A stretch of 64,000 nucleotides of DNA from Loripinus fragilis (GCA_964019695.1 OZ026515.1:73233644-73297643); one strand, 5' to 3'. Shown: positions 1 through 12,014, counted from the stretch's first letter. The notes: a model not told the origin generated them from the sequence alone. A program made the numbers and translations.

Positions 1-540
1 CTGGTGGGTCAAAAACTTTAGCAAGGGGATTTGCGATGGCGCCCCATCGACTGCGCATTCTAGTTAAATATGTTTTTGAATAATTTATATGTATAGTCCA
101 ACAGAAACCCAGCTTGACCTAGAAGTGGGGTTCAAAGTTTTTTTTCTTTACTGATTCTTGTTGGTTAGATGTTACCATTGAAGAATCTGGCTGATGACAC
201 CCTGTCGTCATTGAGCATTTTTTAGAAAATCAAGATGGCGTCAAAATGGCAGCTCATATGATTTGGTCAAAAATATACCTACCATTTGCATTCATTGTGT
301 GTTTTTATTTGCGAATATCGGATGAAATTATATAGTTTATAAAATATAGACAGTAATGGCGTACTAACGTTGTACAAAACATCAAGAATACCTCCAAGAT
401 GGCTGCCAAATGTAATAATTGACTAAAAATGGCATTTATGTTATTTTTTTTTTAATATTTTTTTTTATAAAATATAGTATTTTTCCATATATTTATGTGC
501 TATATATAATAAAAGTTCTATCACATTCACAAATGGCAGA
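1..540. other. No gene seen; degenerate short repeats
   Basis: I find no coding region here. The stretch is AT-rich and repeats a core like 'caagatggc' (near 231-250 and 393-411). The same core recurs near 16900, 17060 and 19880, so this is probably a decayed dispersed repeat. Confidence 0.4.
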
Positions 541-2110
541 ATCGCCTGAATATGAAGTTAAAATTGAGCATTACAGAGGCCCAAAGAGACCCTAAATGTC
601 CACAGTGGAAGCGAAAAAGTCTGTTCCGCATCTGAAAGTTCTTGTTAGTCTGGTTATCTCATTGAACCGAGCACAAGAAACAGACTTCGTTTGTTCAAGT
701 CGTTCTTTCATCCACTCAATTTTAACGGATATAACACCAGACAGTGTAGAGACACAGGATGCTATAATATTAATATAAGGACAAACGCTGACTATATTCC
801 ATTCATTGATATGACACCTGCAGACCCAGACACAATAATGACCGCCTGGTAAAAGCCAGGGTACTAACAACAGAATATGGTCAGAGTTTCAATGTCTGCA
901 CCTCTGATTTTAACGCAGTGAATGTAGTTCGGCATAACCTGAACAGTTTGACGATGTTTTTCCGAGGTCAGGTGGAATGCACGTGCCATTGGGAAGAGAG
1001 ACATAATAGGTGTAATCCTTAAACCTGAAACTCTAAATATAAGGTTAAGCCTTCATATCTGCAGTTGAATGGTTGAGGACATTTCCCTAATCATAAGTAA
1101 GGAAAATACTTAATGAGAAAACACAAGGCGGAAGAAAAAGTCAGAATATAATCTGATGCAAAAGATCGGATGGTATAAAAGGTATATGCATCGATCCACT
1201 TAATTTTGAATAAGCATCCCCCAACGATTGTGAACATGGTTTACATTGACAACGCTTTAGAACTTGAAACTCAAGCAATGAAACAAAATGAAATTAAGCG
1301 ACCTGAAGGCTTAAATGAGACAATCTCAAAAGTAGTTGAATTTTTGACAGATTCAGAAAATCATGTAAAGTTGGAGATACCAAAGTTTTTGACGCGAATC
1401 TAATTTACAACAGTATAATTGATTTACAAGCAGGCTCATGAGACGTAGATATTCTAAGACTTTTGTCACACAAACTTATCCCTGTTCCAACATCAATGTT
1501 CACAAACAGTGGTAATATGAGAATATGTACTGCCAAATCTGTTCTGAAGAAACTGTTATAATCAGAAGTCTCTGTAACAAAAATATAGAAAGAAGTAGCG
1601 TACATAGTAATTGATGGTTCAGCTGTTCTCTATGTAATCCAGCCAATCGAAAACTGAAGGAGTATACAGACAATATGAGACACCACTTAAGAAAAACGTT
1701 AGGAAGATGTGTGTATCTAGTATTCGACAGATACAAAGCCTACAGTACCAAAAATGTAACTAGAGAAAGCAGGTAGAATCCGCAATCTGAATCAGGCCAC
1801 CACAGATAGCTTACTGACACTGGCAGATGAAAAGCGCCAACTAATTAGAATTATCTAAGAAGAACAAGTGTAAGATCAAGAATTTCGATAGATGCACACA
1901 TCTGATCATAAATTACTTCTAACCAGTAAAGACGACATACCAGTAGAAATTAATAAAGGCATAGTTAAACAGAGAGCGGACATGGTCAACACATGAAGAG
2001 GTGGATAATATTATTGTTCTTCAAAAATGGTAGCTGTGGCAAACTAGATGGGCATTTCTGTGTTATCTGACGATACAGATGAATTTGGTCAGTTTGCTTT
2101 AAACAACATC
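540..2110 (+). pseudogene. Decayed copy of a multi-copy invertebrate gene family of unknown function
   Basis: Short stretches in all three + frames, interrupted by many stops and frameshifts, line up in order with a large protein family that I recognise from many cnidarian and mollusc genomes. Its function is unknown and its copy number suggests a mobile or amplified gene. Visible pieces are NIRTNADYIPFIDM (about 770-813), PRSGGMHV (about 960-985), IIGVILKPETLN (about 1005-1040), VIDGSAVLYVIQP (about 1609-1648) and a THEEVDNIIV / SDDTDEF pair (about 1990-2090). The spacing between GGMH and IIGV is much shorter than I expect, so an internal deletion is likely. There is no usable reading frame. 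The family assignment comes from memory of conserved motifs and was not searched. Confidence 0.5.
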
Positions 2111-2457
2111 TCAACATAATTAATGGGAACTTTTCCATGTAAAACCTTGTAAAACTGCTGATCTATAAAAATCATAGATGGACTTTGAGAGGGATGAGCT
2201 ATGCTTTCCTATACCTTTGTAAATATTGACTCTCAGGGGAGCGACCCAGGGCCTGAGGGCATTCTTGCTAAGATTGTGTGATAAAAGCTCTATCTGAAGT
2301 TTATTTGAACATAAACAGCAGACGACATTTTCAACACAGTAAATGTTGGCAGGATTATGGTTAAATGATGAGCATTGAGGAATTGTATACATATCTAGTG
2401 CTACTTGGGTTATTTTGGTCATTTTATGCATGTACAGTGTTGAGTAACCTGAAACGA
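2110..2457. other. No gene supported
   Basis: An open frame of 129 codons runs on the - strand (2120-2509), but it extends into the neighbouring inverted-repeat element and has no domain that I recognise. It may be the decayed 3' flank of the family copy just upstream. Confidence 0.4.
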
Positions 2458-2660
2458 GCCGCGACGCGAGAAAACCTGTCTTCGGGATTTCCGACAAAGT
2501 GAGATTCAACCAGCCTGCTCAGCTACAAAGACTAGCTAGAAAGTTGAAATTTCGTTTGTAGCAAGTTTGGATGTGATACTTTAAAAAAAACGGAAATCAA
2601 AGGCGCTGATCAGACTGCGCGGATGCAACCCTCCGAAGACAGGTTTTCTCGCGTCGAGGC
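2458..2660. mobile_element. 203-bp inverted-repeat element (MITE-like), family 1 copy a
   Basis: The ends are near-perfect terminal inverted repeats of about 28 bp. The left end starts gccgcgacgcgagaaaacct and the right end, read on the other strand, starts gcctcgacgcgagaaaacct. The interior (ctagctagaaagttgaaatt) matches the copy at 22859-23073 and, more weakly, a reversed copy at 59928-60140. It has no coding capacity, so it would be non-autonomous. Confidence 0.7.
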
Positions 2661-2739
2661 CCAAATATTATCGACGATTTATTCAACCTTTCATTTCATC
2701 TATCAATTATTAGCTAACTGGACTGTTTATATCCTTTTC

Positions 2740-3530
2740 TTCAACGGCGGGGCCTCCAGAGGTTTTGGGGATCTGGAGAGAATGGCTATTTATTTTCAGG
2801 GAGCTCGGAAACACTGGTAATTTATCTAGGGGATCTAGGGAGCAAGCTCATAGTTCTGGGGATCTAGGGAGCCCTGCCAAAAAGCAAAAAATAACCCACT
2901 AGCAACAGTGTAGCTACACATTAATACAGGGCTACACACCCCACTGTTATGTAATTATCTCTTAAGGTAATTAGCCCTTTTTATAGAAATTTTTGAAGAT
3001 TGCTTATAGGATATATACTTAATTTATGTTCAAGCGTATAGGCGCTATTAGCTATAAAAAATATGGTGAAAAATCAAATCGAATGAGCAATCCTCCAAGC
3101 CTACTCAACCAGGCACAGCAACAACAATTTAAGGATGGCCTCATACTTTGAGCCATATATCATGCATTGAAATAATTATATGTCATGTATTCCATGGCTA
3201 TTATATGTCATGTATTCCATGGTTAAGCCCTGTCTGTACATGTATAAGGATAAATATTAAATAATCATTAAGTCATGGGCTATTATATACCTTCATAGCT
3301 TTTAAGCATGTGATTTTAATCCTACAGAAAGAAAATACATTTTAGGGAGAATTGACTTATATTTTGAGGGATTTGGGGAGAAGCTGAACTATTTTTAGGC
3401 ATTTTGGGAGCGAAGGCAAAATACTTTTAGGGGGAGACGAGGAAATTATTTTCAGGGATCTGTGGAGATCAATTGTATTATTTTCAGGGATCAAGGGAGC
3501 ACATACCCCCCTCGGGGGCCTCAACGGTTA
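2740..3530. repeat. Putative non-autonomous element rich in 'agggga' motifs
   Basis: Both ends of this stretch carry runs like 'ggggatctagggag' (2764-2870 and 3340-3500). The outer borders look weakly inverted (ggcggggcctccagagg on the left, cccccctcgggggcctcaac on the right). The middle (2880-3340) has no gene. A related style of repeat is seen at 57884-58244. Confidence 0.35.
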
Positions 3531-4385
3531 TATGCCGAAATTCCATCATATCATAGAAGAACTTAGCAAATGAACCAGGTAGTATGTTTTATCAAAATAT
3601 ACTGCCAATGCTTCTGGATGCATAATGGAAATTCGAAGAGAAAATTTTATGAAAAGGTGCACTCATCTTTGTTATTCTTGGCATAGTTTCTTGGTTTTAA
3701 TTTCTTGAATAAATGCCATCTTTTGCATAGATCACTGCCCTCTGCTCTTATTGCCTCTTTCCGTTTCGGTTTATTTAGGGCATATGCTACTAAATACTTT
3801 CTATGTTGAAATAAGTTCAATACTTGCATACAGCTTGTTCAATGCATGGGCTATCCATTTATGAAATAAAAAGGATATGTCACCGTGCTTATTTGTTCAT
3901 AATTTCGTCTGGAAGTTTTCATCAATTGACCAATTTTCTAAACAGATGAAAGAATAACACTAGTCCGAAATATCGAGCTTAAATTGTTATAATCTTCAGC
4001 GTCTTTCTATTAACTTAAATTATTGCCCATGACCTCAAACCTTTTTAGATAATGTGCAAGTTTATTTGTTATCCAAAGCTTTGACAAGATACTGCATGAT
4101 ATATTTTGGCAATTCGTCGAAAATTGAATTTGTTTTTAGAATAAATCATATTTTAAAAATCTGATGTTGAAAATCTTAAGAATTTATTTTTATTTCATGG
4201 ACTATTATAATACCTTTCAGAAAAAAAATAAAAATCAGGGATCACCGAACTAATTCTCTTTCAGAAGGGCCAAGTTTAACCCCGCCCCCCCCCCCCATAG
4301 GTTTAATGCATAATTCAATATAAAAAGTTCAGGAATGACCATTTTGGTTGTTTTAATGATGCCATTTTACTAGTATGAAGAAATT
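3530..4385. other. No gene seen
   Basis: AT-rich sequence with only short open frames. A poly-C run lies near 4282-4296. Confidence 0.5.
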
Positions 4386-4389
4386 TAAC

Positions 4390-4475
4390 ATTAAAATGCT
4401 AGAAAAAGAAACAGAATCTATCCAGGTTCTCTGGTTTCGTAGCCAGACACGCTAACCACTAGGCCGCGAGGTCAT
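4390..4475 (-). repeat. tRNA-like SINE head or tRNA pseudogene
   Basis: Read on the - strand it contains gcggcctagtggttagcgtg, which is a good tRNA A-box and D-arm. An anticodon-stem-like stretch follows (tctggctacgaaaccaga). The expected B-box is degenerate (ggatagattctg instead of ggttcgattcc). It is therefore unlikely to be a working tRNA gene. Confidence 0.45.
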
Positions 4476-4479
4476 GTCG

Positions 4480-5316
4480 TGCCCTGCTTTAAATAAGCGT
4501 ACAAATAGAAGTGACTCGGCCATTTTCGTATTTGTAACCAGGGTAATTGTGTACATCGTTTGATTTCGTCTGAGCGACATGTATCTGGCTTTGGTACTTA
4601 AACGATCAGTTCTGATAAAAGGACAATAGATATTTCGGACATACTTTAATTACTTTATTTTGTCAAGAAAATGTCGGAACATCGAGATGACATAAGAGTT
4701 TCTGAAAGCTGTGTTGATCCGAATCCGTAAAAGGTCGATAGACAGGACCCCGGCAACTTAACTTGTTACATGACGCGGGAATGATGCGCATATGTCTTTA
4801 AACGACCCAGAAATCGTACGTTAATAGTATTTCTTGGAGAAGCTTTAGAATCATCGGCTCAGGTGAGCTAAAACAAACAAAACAACCTAGAATTGGAAAT
4901 GAGCTCGTCTAATTGATAAAGATGGGACAGTTCATTTTACTTGAATCGGTTCAGAAAATGAAACCTGAGTATGTAGTTGTTTCATTATCGCCTCGATCGA
5001 TAGAAATATAACCCTGTCGGTGGAGCCAGATTGTTGGATGAAACTTCAGGTCAGTATGTCAACATCTAATTAAAAGTTGTACTGTCTGTTCAAAGATGCA
5101 GGATAATATGACAATACCATTTGCCATAGAAACTGATTAATCACTGATATGTGAAGCCAGATTGGTTTCACTGCAAAGGGCTTTAGGTCAGTGTGTCAAA
5201 GCTTCTTTATACTCCTGTCATTTATTCGGAGGGTTACTGTGTGATACTTTCAACAAAAAGTAGGGGATATTGGGACATAAAAAATCTAGAAATTAAAATC
5301 CTTATTTGTCGCATAA
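4480..5316. other. No gene seen; upstream flank of LTR element
   Basis: This is where a 5' LTR, primer binding site and leader would be expected for the gag-pol element that follows. I could not match any stretch to the sequence after the 3' polypurine tract. The 5' LTR is probably missing or too diverged to see. Confidence 0.4.
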
Positions 5317-6075
5317 ATCAATCGTGCTGCGACAGGGGTTTCAAAGTCTGAGGTGGGCAGTAAGTCTCTACGTCCAAAACTGCCAAAGTTTGAAGAACAG
5401 AAAGATGACATGGACGCTTATATTGAACGTTTTGAACGATTTGCCAGAAGTCAGGGTTGGAGAGAAGATACGTGGGCAGTTAGTCTGAGCGCACTTCTGA
5501 CTGGGAAGGGGCAAGAGGTTTATACCAGCATGCCACCTGAGCAAGCTGGCGACTACCCAGCGTTGAAGAAAGCTGTGCTGAAACGTTATCAGTTGACAGA
5601 GGAAGGGTTCAGGTTGAGGTTTCGCGACAGTAAGCCAGAGCAAGGCGAAACTGTATTTCAGTTTATGGCTAGGCTTGTACGTTACTTTGGTAGATGGGCA
5701 GAGAGATGGCTGAAGTTGATGGGACGTTTGAGAGTTTAGTGGATTTGATAGTTAGGGAGCGGTTTATACAAACTTGCTCACCTCAGTTAGCGTTGTTTTT
5801 GAAAGAGAGATTGCTGAAGTCTAGAGCTGAGGTGACTAAATATGCTGAACAGTACATAGAAGCACATGGTGGCTCCAGCCCGTCTAGAAGACCTAATAAG
5901 CTGAGCAACGGAACATACAACAAACAGCCAAAGAGGCCAGTTGCCAGCTCAGCTTCCAAACCACCACAAGCTCATAGATCAAGCGGACAGAAACCTGTTT
6001 GTTTCATATGCAGAAGGGCTGGGACACTTTGCCAGAGACTGCAGGAAGAATGATCAAAAGAAGATAAGTGGAGCA
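5317..6075 (+). pseudogene. gag (capsid plus zinc knuckle), frameshifted
   Basis: The first open stretch (5317-5739) has a capsid-like helical region with motifs KLPKFEEQKDDMDAY and WAVSLSALLTGKGQEVY, resembling the SCAN-like capsid of Gmr1-like elements. No ATG precedes it in frame after the stop at 5314-5316, so the start is lost or lies further upstream. Near 5702-5711 the frame moves to a second stretch (5694-6053) with FESLVDLIVRERFI and a basic tail. A CCHC zinc knuckle spans 6000-6042: CFIC is in one frame and GHFARDC in another, so a one-base shift splits it. In a live element this protein would form the particle and bind the element RNA. Confidence 0.75.
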
Positions 6076-6179
6076 GCTGTTATATACGAAGACTCAAGCA
6101 ATAAGTCTTCAAGCAGGGGTTGGAGGCAAATTAGTCAAGAAGCCAAGACCAGTCTCCAGACAGACACAAGGTCTCAGCT

Positions 6180-6605
6180 GTGTGTATGTCACTGACAGTT
6201 GAACCAAGCCCTGCAGTGCAAGAATGCATTCAAGATGGGGAGTTGCAACTTGCAAATGGCCAGTCAGTGCCAATTATAGCTGGTGGATGCACCTTAGACT
6301 CTCTAGATGGAGAGAGAAATTTAAACCTTCAGACAGGGTTCGTAGGAGATACTCAGGTTAGAGTGCTACGTGATACAGGCTGTGAGTTGGCTGCAGTTCG
6401 AAAAGACTTGGTGTCTGAAGACCAGATGCTTGACAAAAGGTTTGTCATGATAACAATTGATGGCCAAGCCAAGATAGTTCCAGCAGCACTTATACAAATA
6501 GATACATCCTATTATAGAGGATCGTTGGAAGCCATGGTGCTGAGCTCATTGATATGTGACTTAGTCCTCGGGAATATTGATGGAGTTTCTGTTACTCCAG
6601 GTTAG
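6180..6605 (+). pseudogene. Aspartic protease region of the LTR element
   Basis: This 141-codon frame carries RVLRDTGCELAAVRKDLV, in which DTG (6372-6380) is the catalytic triad of retropepsins. Further on DLVLGNIDGV matches the usual second conserved block. In a live element it cleaves the gag-pol polyprotein. No separate start is expected because it would be translated as part of pol. The following 300 bases (6606-6916) read as a decayed linker in several frames before the integrase. Confidence 0.75.
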
Positions 6606-6916
6606 CGATGGTCGAGACATTAGGGGTCTGAACCATTGCCTGAAAGTGTTGCTGCAACAGTAGTAACACGAGCTCAAGCTGAGGAGGCGAAAAACCCTTG
6701 AAGGCTTTGAGCGTGCCTAGCTCGCAGTTTGAGGCTCTAGACATAGACAGTCTACAAAAGGCACAGAGGGAGGACACATCATTGAAAAAGTTGTGGTCAT
6801 ATGCCCAAGAAGCGAGCGAGATGAAGGCAAAGGGTGGTAGTAAATAAAGATATGTAATACAGATAGGTGTTTTGTACAGAGAGTTTGAGCAAGTCAGAGG
6901 AAAGACCTAAAACATT

Positions 6917-8131
6917 ATGAAACAAGTTGTTGTGCCATCAGAGCACAGAAAACGTGTTATGAGCCTTGCTCATGAGTCCATAGTTGGTGGACATTTAGCA
7001 GCCAAGAAGAAAATAGATCAAATCACAGCTAGTTTTCACTTGCCAGGCATCACCAGTGATGTAACTAGGTTTTGTCGATCATGTGAGATATGTCAGAAGA
7101 CTGTTCCTAAAGGAAAGGTGACAAAAGTTCCCCTTGGGTAGATGCCAATGATGGATGTGCCATTTCACCATGTTGCAATTTATCTGATAGGTCCCATCAC
7201 GCCAGTATCAGAAAACGGTAACAGATACATTTTGACTATAGTAGACTTTGCTACAAAGTACCCTGAGGCAGTTGCTTTGCCCAGGATTGAAACAGAGAGG
7301 GTTGCTGAAGCTTTGCTTGACGTATTCTCCAGGGTTGGCTTTCCAACCGAAATTTTGAGTGACAAGGGTAGCCAATTTACTTCAGACCTCATGAAGGAAG
7401 TCTGTAGGCTTATTTCACTCAAACAATTGTTCACAACCCCATATAACCCAAAGTGTAATGGACGTTGTGAAAGAATGAATGGAGTTCTCAAAAGTATGTT
7501 GAAGAAAATGTGCCAGGAGAAACCCAAAGACTGGTACAGATATTTATCTGCAGTTCTGTTTGCATACAGAGAAGTTCCACAAGCATCAACAGGGTTCTCA
7601 CCATTTGAACTACTCTATGGGAGAACAGTTCGTGGACCTATGCAGGTTCTGAAAGAGCTTTGGACTGAGAAAGAGACTCCGGAGGTTTCAAACACATACC
7701 AGTATTTGTTAGAACTTCGTAACAGGCTTGAAGAAACTTGCAAGATTGCTAGAGACAGTTTGTATGATGCCAAGAGCGTTTACAAACATCACTATGATAA
7801 ATCTACTAGGCAGAGAAGACTCAAGAAGGGAGACAAGGTTCTCTTACTTCTACCTACATCCCATAACAAGCTTATGTTACAGTGGAAAGGTCCATACAAA
7901 GTTGTTGAGGTAGTCAACAGGATGGACTACAAAGAGAAAGTTGATGATAGGGTAGGAACATACCATATCAACTTGTTGAAAAGGTTTGAAGAAAGGGATG
8001 ATACTGTGATCTCAGGTATGGCCATCATAGAGGCTGAGCCAAGCTCAGAAATAGGCGTTGTAGATGATGAATGTTTGCTGAATTCAGTATGTATGAAGAG
8101 GGAAGAAACATACAAAGATGTCCAAACTTAA
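6917..8131 (+). pseudogene. Integrase of the LTR element, catalytically altered
   Basis: The N-terminal zinc domain (6917-7141) has the HHCC pattern: AHESIVGGH followed by CRSCEIC. An in-frame TAG at 7139-7141 separates it from the core (7142-8131, 329 codons). In the core the usual first catalytic Asp, before LxGP, is replaced by Tyr (AIYLIGPI, codon 7181-7183). The second Asp is kept (LSDKGSQF), as is the Glu (NGRCERMNG). The C-terminal half holds the SH3-like stretch (LQWKGPYKVVEVVNR). Integrase inserts the cDNA into the genome; the Tyr change and the stop mean this copy could not. The protein ends ETYKDVQT and runs straight into reverse transcriptase sequence out of frame. Confidence 0.85.
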
Positions 8132-8836
8132 AGATGACAAGTTTTTTAGCAAAATTGATCTGAGCAAAGGATTTTGGCAGATCATGGTAGAAAAGAGTTC
8201 ACAGCATCTGACTGCATTCTCAACAACGGATGGGTCATATACGTTTAAGGTTTTGAGAGCATTGCTTTTACAGGGCATGTTGTAGGTAAGGGCCTCCTGC
8301 AGATGGAGGATGACAAACTCGAAAAGATCAGAAATGCCGATCGCCCAAAGACAAAGAAGCAGGTTCGTGCTTTCTTGTGACTGGCTGGGTACTACAGGAG
8401 ATTCATCCCAGCCTTTTCAGATGTTGCAGCGCCATTGACTGACTTTACCAAGAAGGGTCGCCCAACACACGTTGACTGGCAGGAAGAACATGAGCATTCA
8501 TTTAAGACCCTTAAGGACATGCTCATCAGATCACCCATACTTCGGCTGTCATTTATACTACAGGCTGACGCAAAAGATTCAGGTGTTGGGGCAGCGTTAT
8601 TACAAAGATATGAGGATGGTTTGTTCACTATAGCATATGCTAGCAAGAAACTGTTGCCCAGAGAGAAGAATTACTCTGTTATAGAAAGAGAATGTTTAGC
8701 CATTGTGTTTGGAATACGAAAGTTCCAAAAATATTTGTATGATGCAGAGTTTGTGCTACAGACAGATCATGCACCCTTGTCTTACATACAGAGATGTAAG
8801 ATAGAAAGAGGCAGGATAATGCGAGGTTTATAAAAC
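8110..8836 (+). pseudogene. Reverse transcriptase / RNase H fragment with internal deletions
   Basis: Starting near 8110, in a different frame from the integrase, FFSKIDLSKGFWQI is the first palm motif of Ty3/gypsy reverse transcriptase. Near 8243-8275 the sequence jumps to TGHVVGKGLL and onward, so the part that should hold the YxDD active site is missing. A TGA at 8378-8380 replaces the Gly codon of FLGLAGYYR. The thumb and RNase H follow in the frame 8435-8833 (LTDFTKKGRPTHVDW, ADAKDSGVGAALL, ERECLAIVFG, LQTDHAPLSY), and the RNase H acidic residues are kept. The reading stops at RIMRGL, short of the usual RNase H end. Confidence 0.8.
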
Positions 8837-8866
8837 ACAGAAGTGTTTTCCTGAAAAGGGGGCTAT

Positions 8867-9780
8867 TGTCAGGATAAACTGCGCTGTAAATATGTTGTTT
8901 CATTTTTGGTATCATTTTTTTGTGAAAGTCATGTACTTGTTTTGGTCTATGTAAGGGAAGTAATAAAATCATGTTAAATCCCTGCCTTTGCATTTTATCG
9001 TTTATGCTATCTAGGTGTTTGTTTTAAAGATATTTTTGTCTAATTAATAGTAGATAAATCATTTAGTTGTATATTTTCACTAAAAGGTTATGAAAGATGG
9101 TTGGTGTTATGTTTCAAAAATTTTAATAAGTTTGACTATCATTGTCTTGCGCAGGCGCGATACTAAATTTGAAAGATGCTTCCCGGCGAAGACTATATAA
9201 CACTCTTAAAATACAGCGCACAAAACCTGAAAAACGAATATAGCGGTAAAAGGAAGCATTGCGCCCTGTTGACGCGAATATAAAAAGACGAACTCATTGG
9301 TAGAAGCCCAAAACATCGGGTTGGAAATGCTATATCTCCAACCTAGTTCGCAGTCTGTTCGATGCTTGCATAGCTCAGCTATGCTGAACACATACGGTTC
9401 AGACAGGCAGGTTGAAGCCCATACGAATAGGTTTGGAAACATCCAAACCAGGTTATGAGCTATTGTCTCAGACAGGCAAACTGAAGCCCATACAAGTTGG
9501 TGCTTCATAACGTTATTGCTTGGAGCCTAAAGTTTAAACTCATATAAGTTGAGCGACGTTCCTAGCACTGAGGCTGGAACGTGTTTCAAACCAGGGGTTC
9601 GAAACGATTAAGTTAGAGTTAGTTATAAAATTGCTCAGCGCTATTGTAAAGCTGACAATACCTCCAGCCATCTTGCTATGGCGACCATAGTTGATTTGTG
9701 TTGTTGGGTCCCATGCCAAGAATTTGTGTTGATCATTTATGATCGTATAGCTCATGTTATGAGCATTTTGTCTGTATATA
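8867..9780 (+). repeat. Candidate 3' LTR and flank (boundary unproven)
   Basis: Immediately after the purine tract comes tgtcaggataaactgc, beginning with the TG typical of LTRs. A TATA-like ctatataa lies at 9192-9199. From about 9300 to 9510 there are imperfect direct repeats sharing 'gaagccca' and 'cagacaggca'. I found no matching 5' copy in the window, so the right border is a guess. Confidence 0.3.
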
Positions 9781-12014
9781 TTACTGACGTTTATAGACTA
9801 TATTAGTCTTGGTTTTTCATAGTTTCATAATTCATATGCTGAACTTTGGCTGTCCAGCTAAAGACATTGTCGCTTCATAGCACGCCCATTATTAACACTG
9901 TTCAGGCGTCGTCATAGGGCTCTAACGACAAGGTTATGGCCAGACCTCACCACCAACCTGACAGAGACTCAGATCAGATTGAATATGTGCATTGATATGA
10001 GCGCTCACTGTTTGATTGTTGGATCAATTACCCATGTCCGTCTAGAGCTGTTTTTCGTTTTTGTTTTTTTAAGAGAAAAAAGTCAGGCGTTATAAAAAAA
10101 TAGTCAGACGCACAGACAGAACTATGTTATCTTTGCTGATTTTAGTAATTTTATCTTTTCATGAAATTTCTGTACTTATCGCATATGCGTAAAGTCAAGC
10201 TTAAAATGCATGCGCTGCTATATGTACCGCGCCTAGTGGGGTTAGACGTCTGAAAATTGGTCTGAGCAGTCTGCCTCAAGACGGTGTAAGCGAGCATATT
10301 TATACAATTGGCATAGGCTCTGTTGCACAGGCACGCCAGAGTGGTCGCTGCTCATCGCTGCAATAAGTACCAACATATCATGACTGACTCAACCTGTCAG
10401 ATATTGCAGGCTCAGATCAGACTCAAATCAAGCTGTTCATGTCTACTTTCTGCTTTGTCCCTTCACTGATAAATTGTTTCTGCATCTGCCTCAGAGTTGA
10501 TTTTATTGCTTGGTGAAAGAAGAGAGAAATTATTTTTCGCTTTCTGTTTTTGTCTCTCCCTTAGACATCAGATAAGGCGACCGTTTGGGTCTGATTTTAT
10601 CCTCTCTTGCGCTCAAAAATCAGTACACCATAAAGTTCCATGAAAAAGATAGATTTCTGGACTCAGTACAAGAAGGCTCAGTCACCGTTTATATTAAGAA
10701 TCGCCGATTAAAAACCATCGGATAGCCAGGGCTCACACTGCCATTAGCCATTGTAGCCATTTGCTACTAAAATGTAGTGTGGCTACAAATATAAGTCATT
10801 GGCTAAAAGTACACTCTATGTGGTTCAAAAATTACATATCTGTAAAAGAGTACTTTGATCAGCCTATTGCTTTTATTATTCCTTCACTCTTTATTAGTGT
10901 GCCATATTTTACTCTTTGAATGCTGGATCTTTTTCATTACCATCAGGGTGTCTAAACAGTTTGGATCAAGATCAGGCCCAACGTTTTGTCAGGCCTGATC
11001 TGGATTCAAATGTTTGCAAAGGTCATCAGCAGATGACAAAAGTTGCCACTAGCTGGCAAAGAGTTAAATGCAGAACAACTTCTTGACACTACTTTCTGGC
11101 TAAAACCTTGGCTAAAGTCAATTTCATTTGACTCCAACTTTTCCCATTTGGCTAAAGTGTTGACTACAACAAACTCTGCGCCAGGGTAAGCCCTGGATAG
11201 CTAAACATTATAAACTTTTTATCGTCCTAGAGTCAAAAATACTTAGAAAACAAATACTGCTTAAGAGGCTATGATTGTCGCAATGGGCGAGGCCATAGCT
11301 AAGGCCATACATAACACGGGAGCAACAGCAGAATCGACCCCTGTTATTTATATTTATAGACCAAATGGCTGTCATACGTAGTTTAGATATCCAGTATGCA
11401 GACTATATGAAGGATTTTTAAAAAATAAATATTTTGATGTCTTTAATTTGTAGCCCAAACTTTCAATTTACTTTTTCTTAATATGATAAAGTAACGTATG
11501 TTACAGGCTCTTACAGACTGACGCCCGAACGCACAGAGTGCAAACATTTCTTAAAAGATTTGGCTTCCAATTCTCTACAAGATAGGATATGTCTGCGAAA
11601 TTCCCTAGGGGGGATGGGGGGAGCAAACCCATTCTCAGCCATCCGTCCATTACAGTATTAGATGACTAAACTTGGGGAACCGAAATACCTCAACATTTGA
11701 GTTAGAGTCATATACTAGCTGTCGTTTAGCAACGGCCCCGAACCTTTTCATGCCCAACCAAACTTAAACTGCTCATAAAAACTAAAATACTAAAACTTAA
11801 AGATACGTGCTTAAAACGCATGCATTCATCCTGCTAATAATTGTTGGCATCTTCACATTTAGAACTAGGACCCAAAATTACTGGGTCCGAGTTATAAGCA
11901 GGATAAATTTCTTGTTCAGAAAAAACACCTTGACACCTGAAAGCAGATCTGATTAATTAGTTGTTTTCCCCCGCGTGTTAGGCATGTGTTATATCACGCA
12001 AAGTTGTAGAACTA
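9780..12014. other. No gene seen; upstream region of the vWA gene
   Basis: AT-rich intergenic sequence. It holds a foldback of the dispersed 'gatcagg...cctgatc' type at about 10970-11012 and short direct repeats of 'ggctacaaa/ggctaaa' near 10750-11170. No clear promoter element could be assigned to the gene that begins just downstream. Confidence 0.4.

Larger units (their letters stand above)
5317..8862 (+). mobile_element. Broken Gmr1-like Ty3/gypsy retrotransposon (gag-PR-INT-RT-RH order)
   Basis: The element reads, in order, gag with a zinc knuckle, an aspartic protease, an HHCC plus DDE integrase, then reverse transcriptase and RNase H pieces, ending in a purine tract gaaaaggggg (8853-8862). 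Ordinary Ty3/gypsy elements place integrase last. Integrase before reverse transcriptase is the mark of the Gmr1-like subgroup. The gag core also resembles the SCAN-like capsid known from that subgroup. The copy is dead: it has at least two gag frameshifts, a stop between the two integrase zones, a changed first integrase catalytic residue, two deletions in the reverse transcriptase and a truncated RNase H. It sits just upstream of the vWA gene in the same orientation. The subgroup name rests on gene order and remembered motif style. Confidence 0.75.

Noticed and set aside
2120..2509. A 129-codon - strand open frame
   Set aside because: No recognisable domain, and it overlaps the end of an inverted-repeat element.
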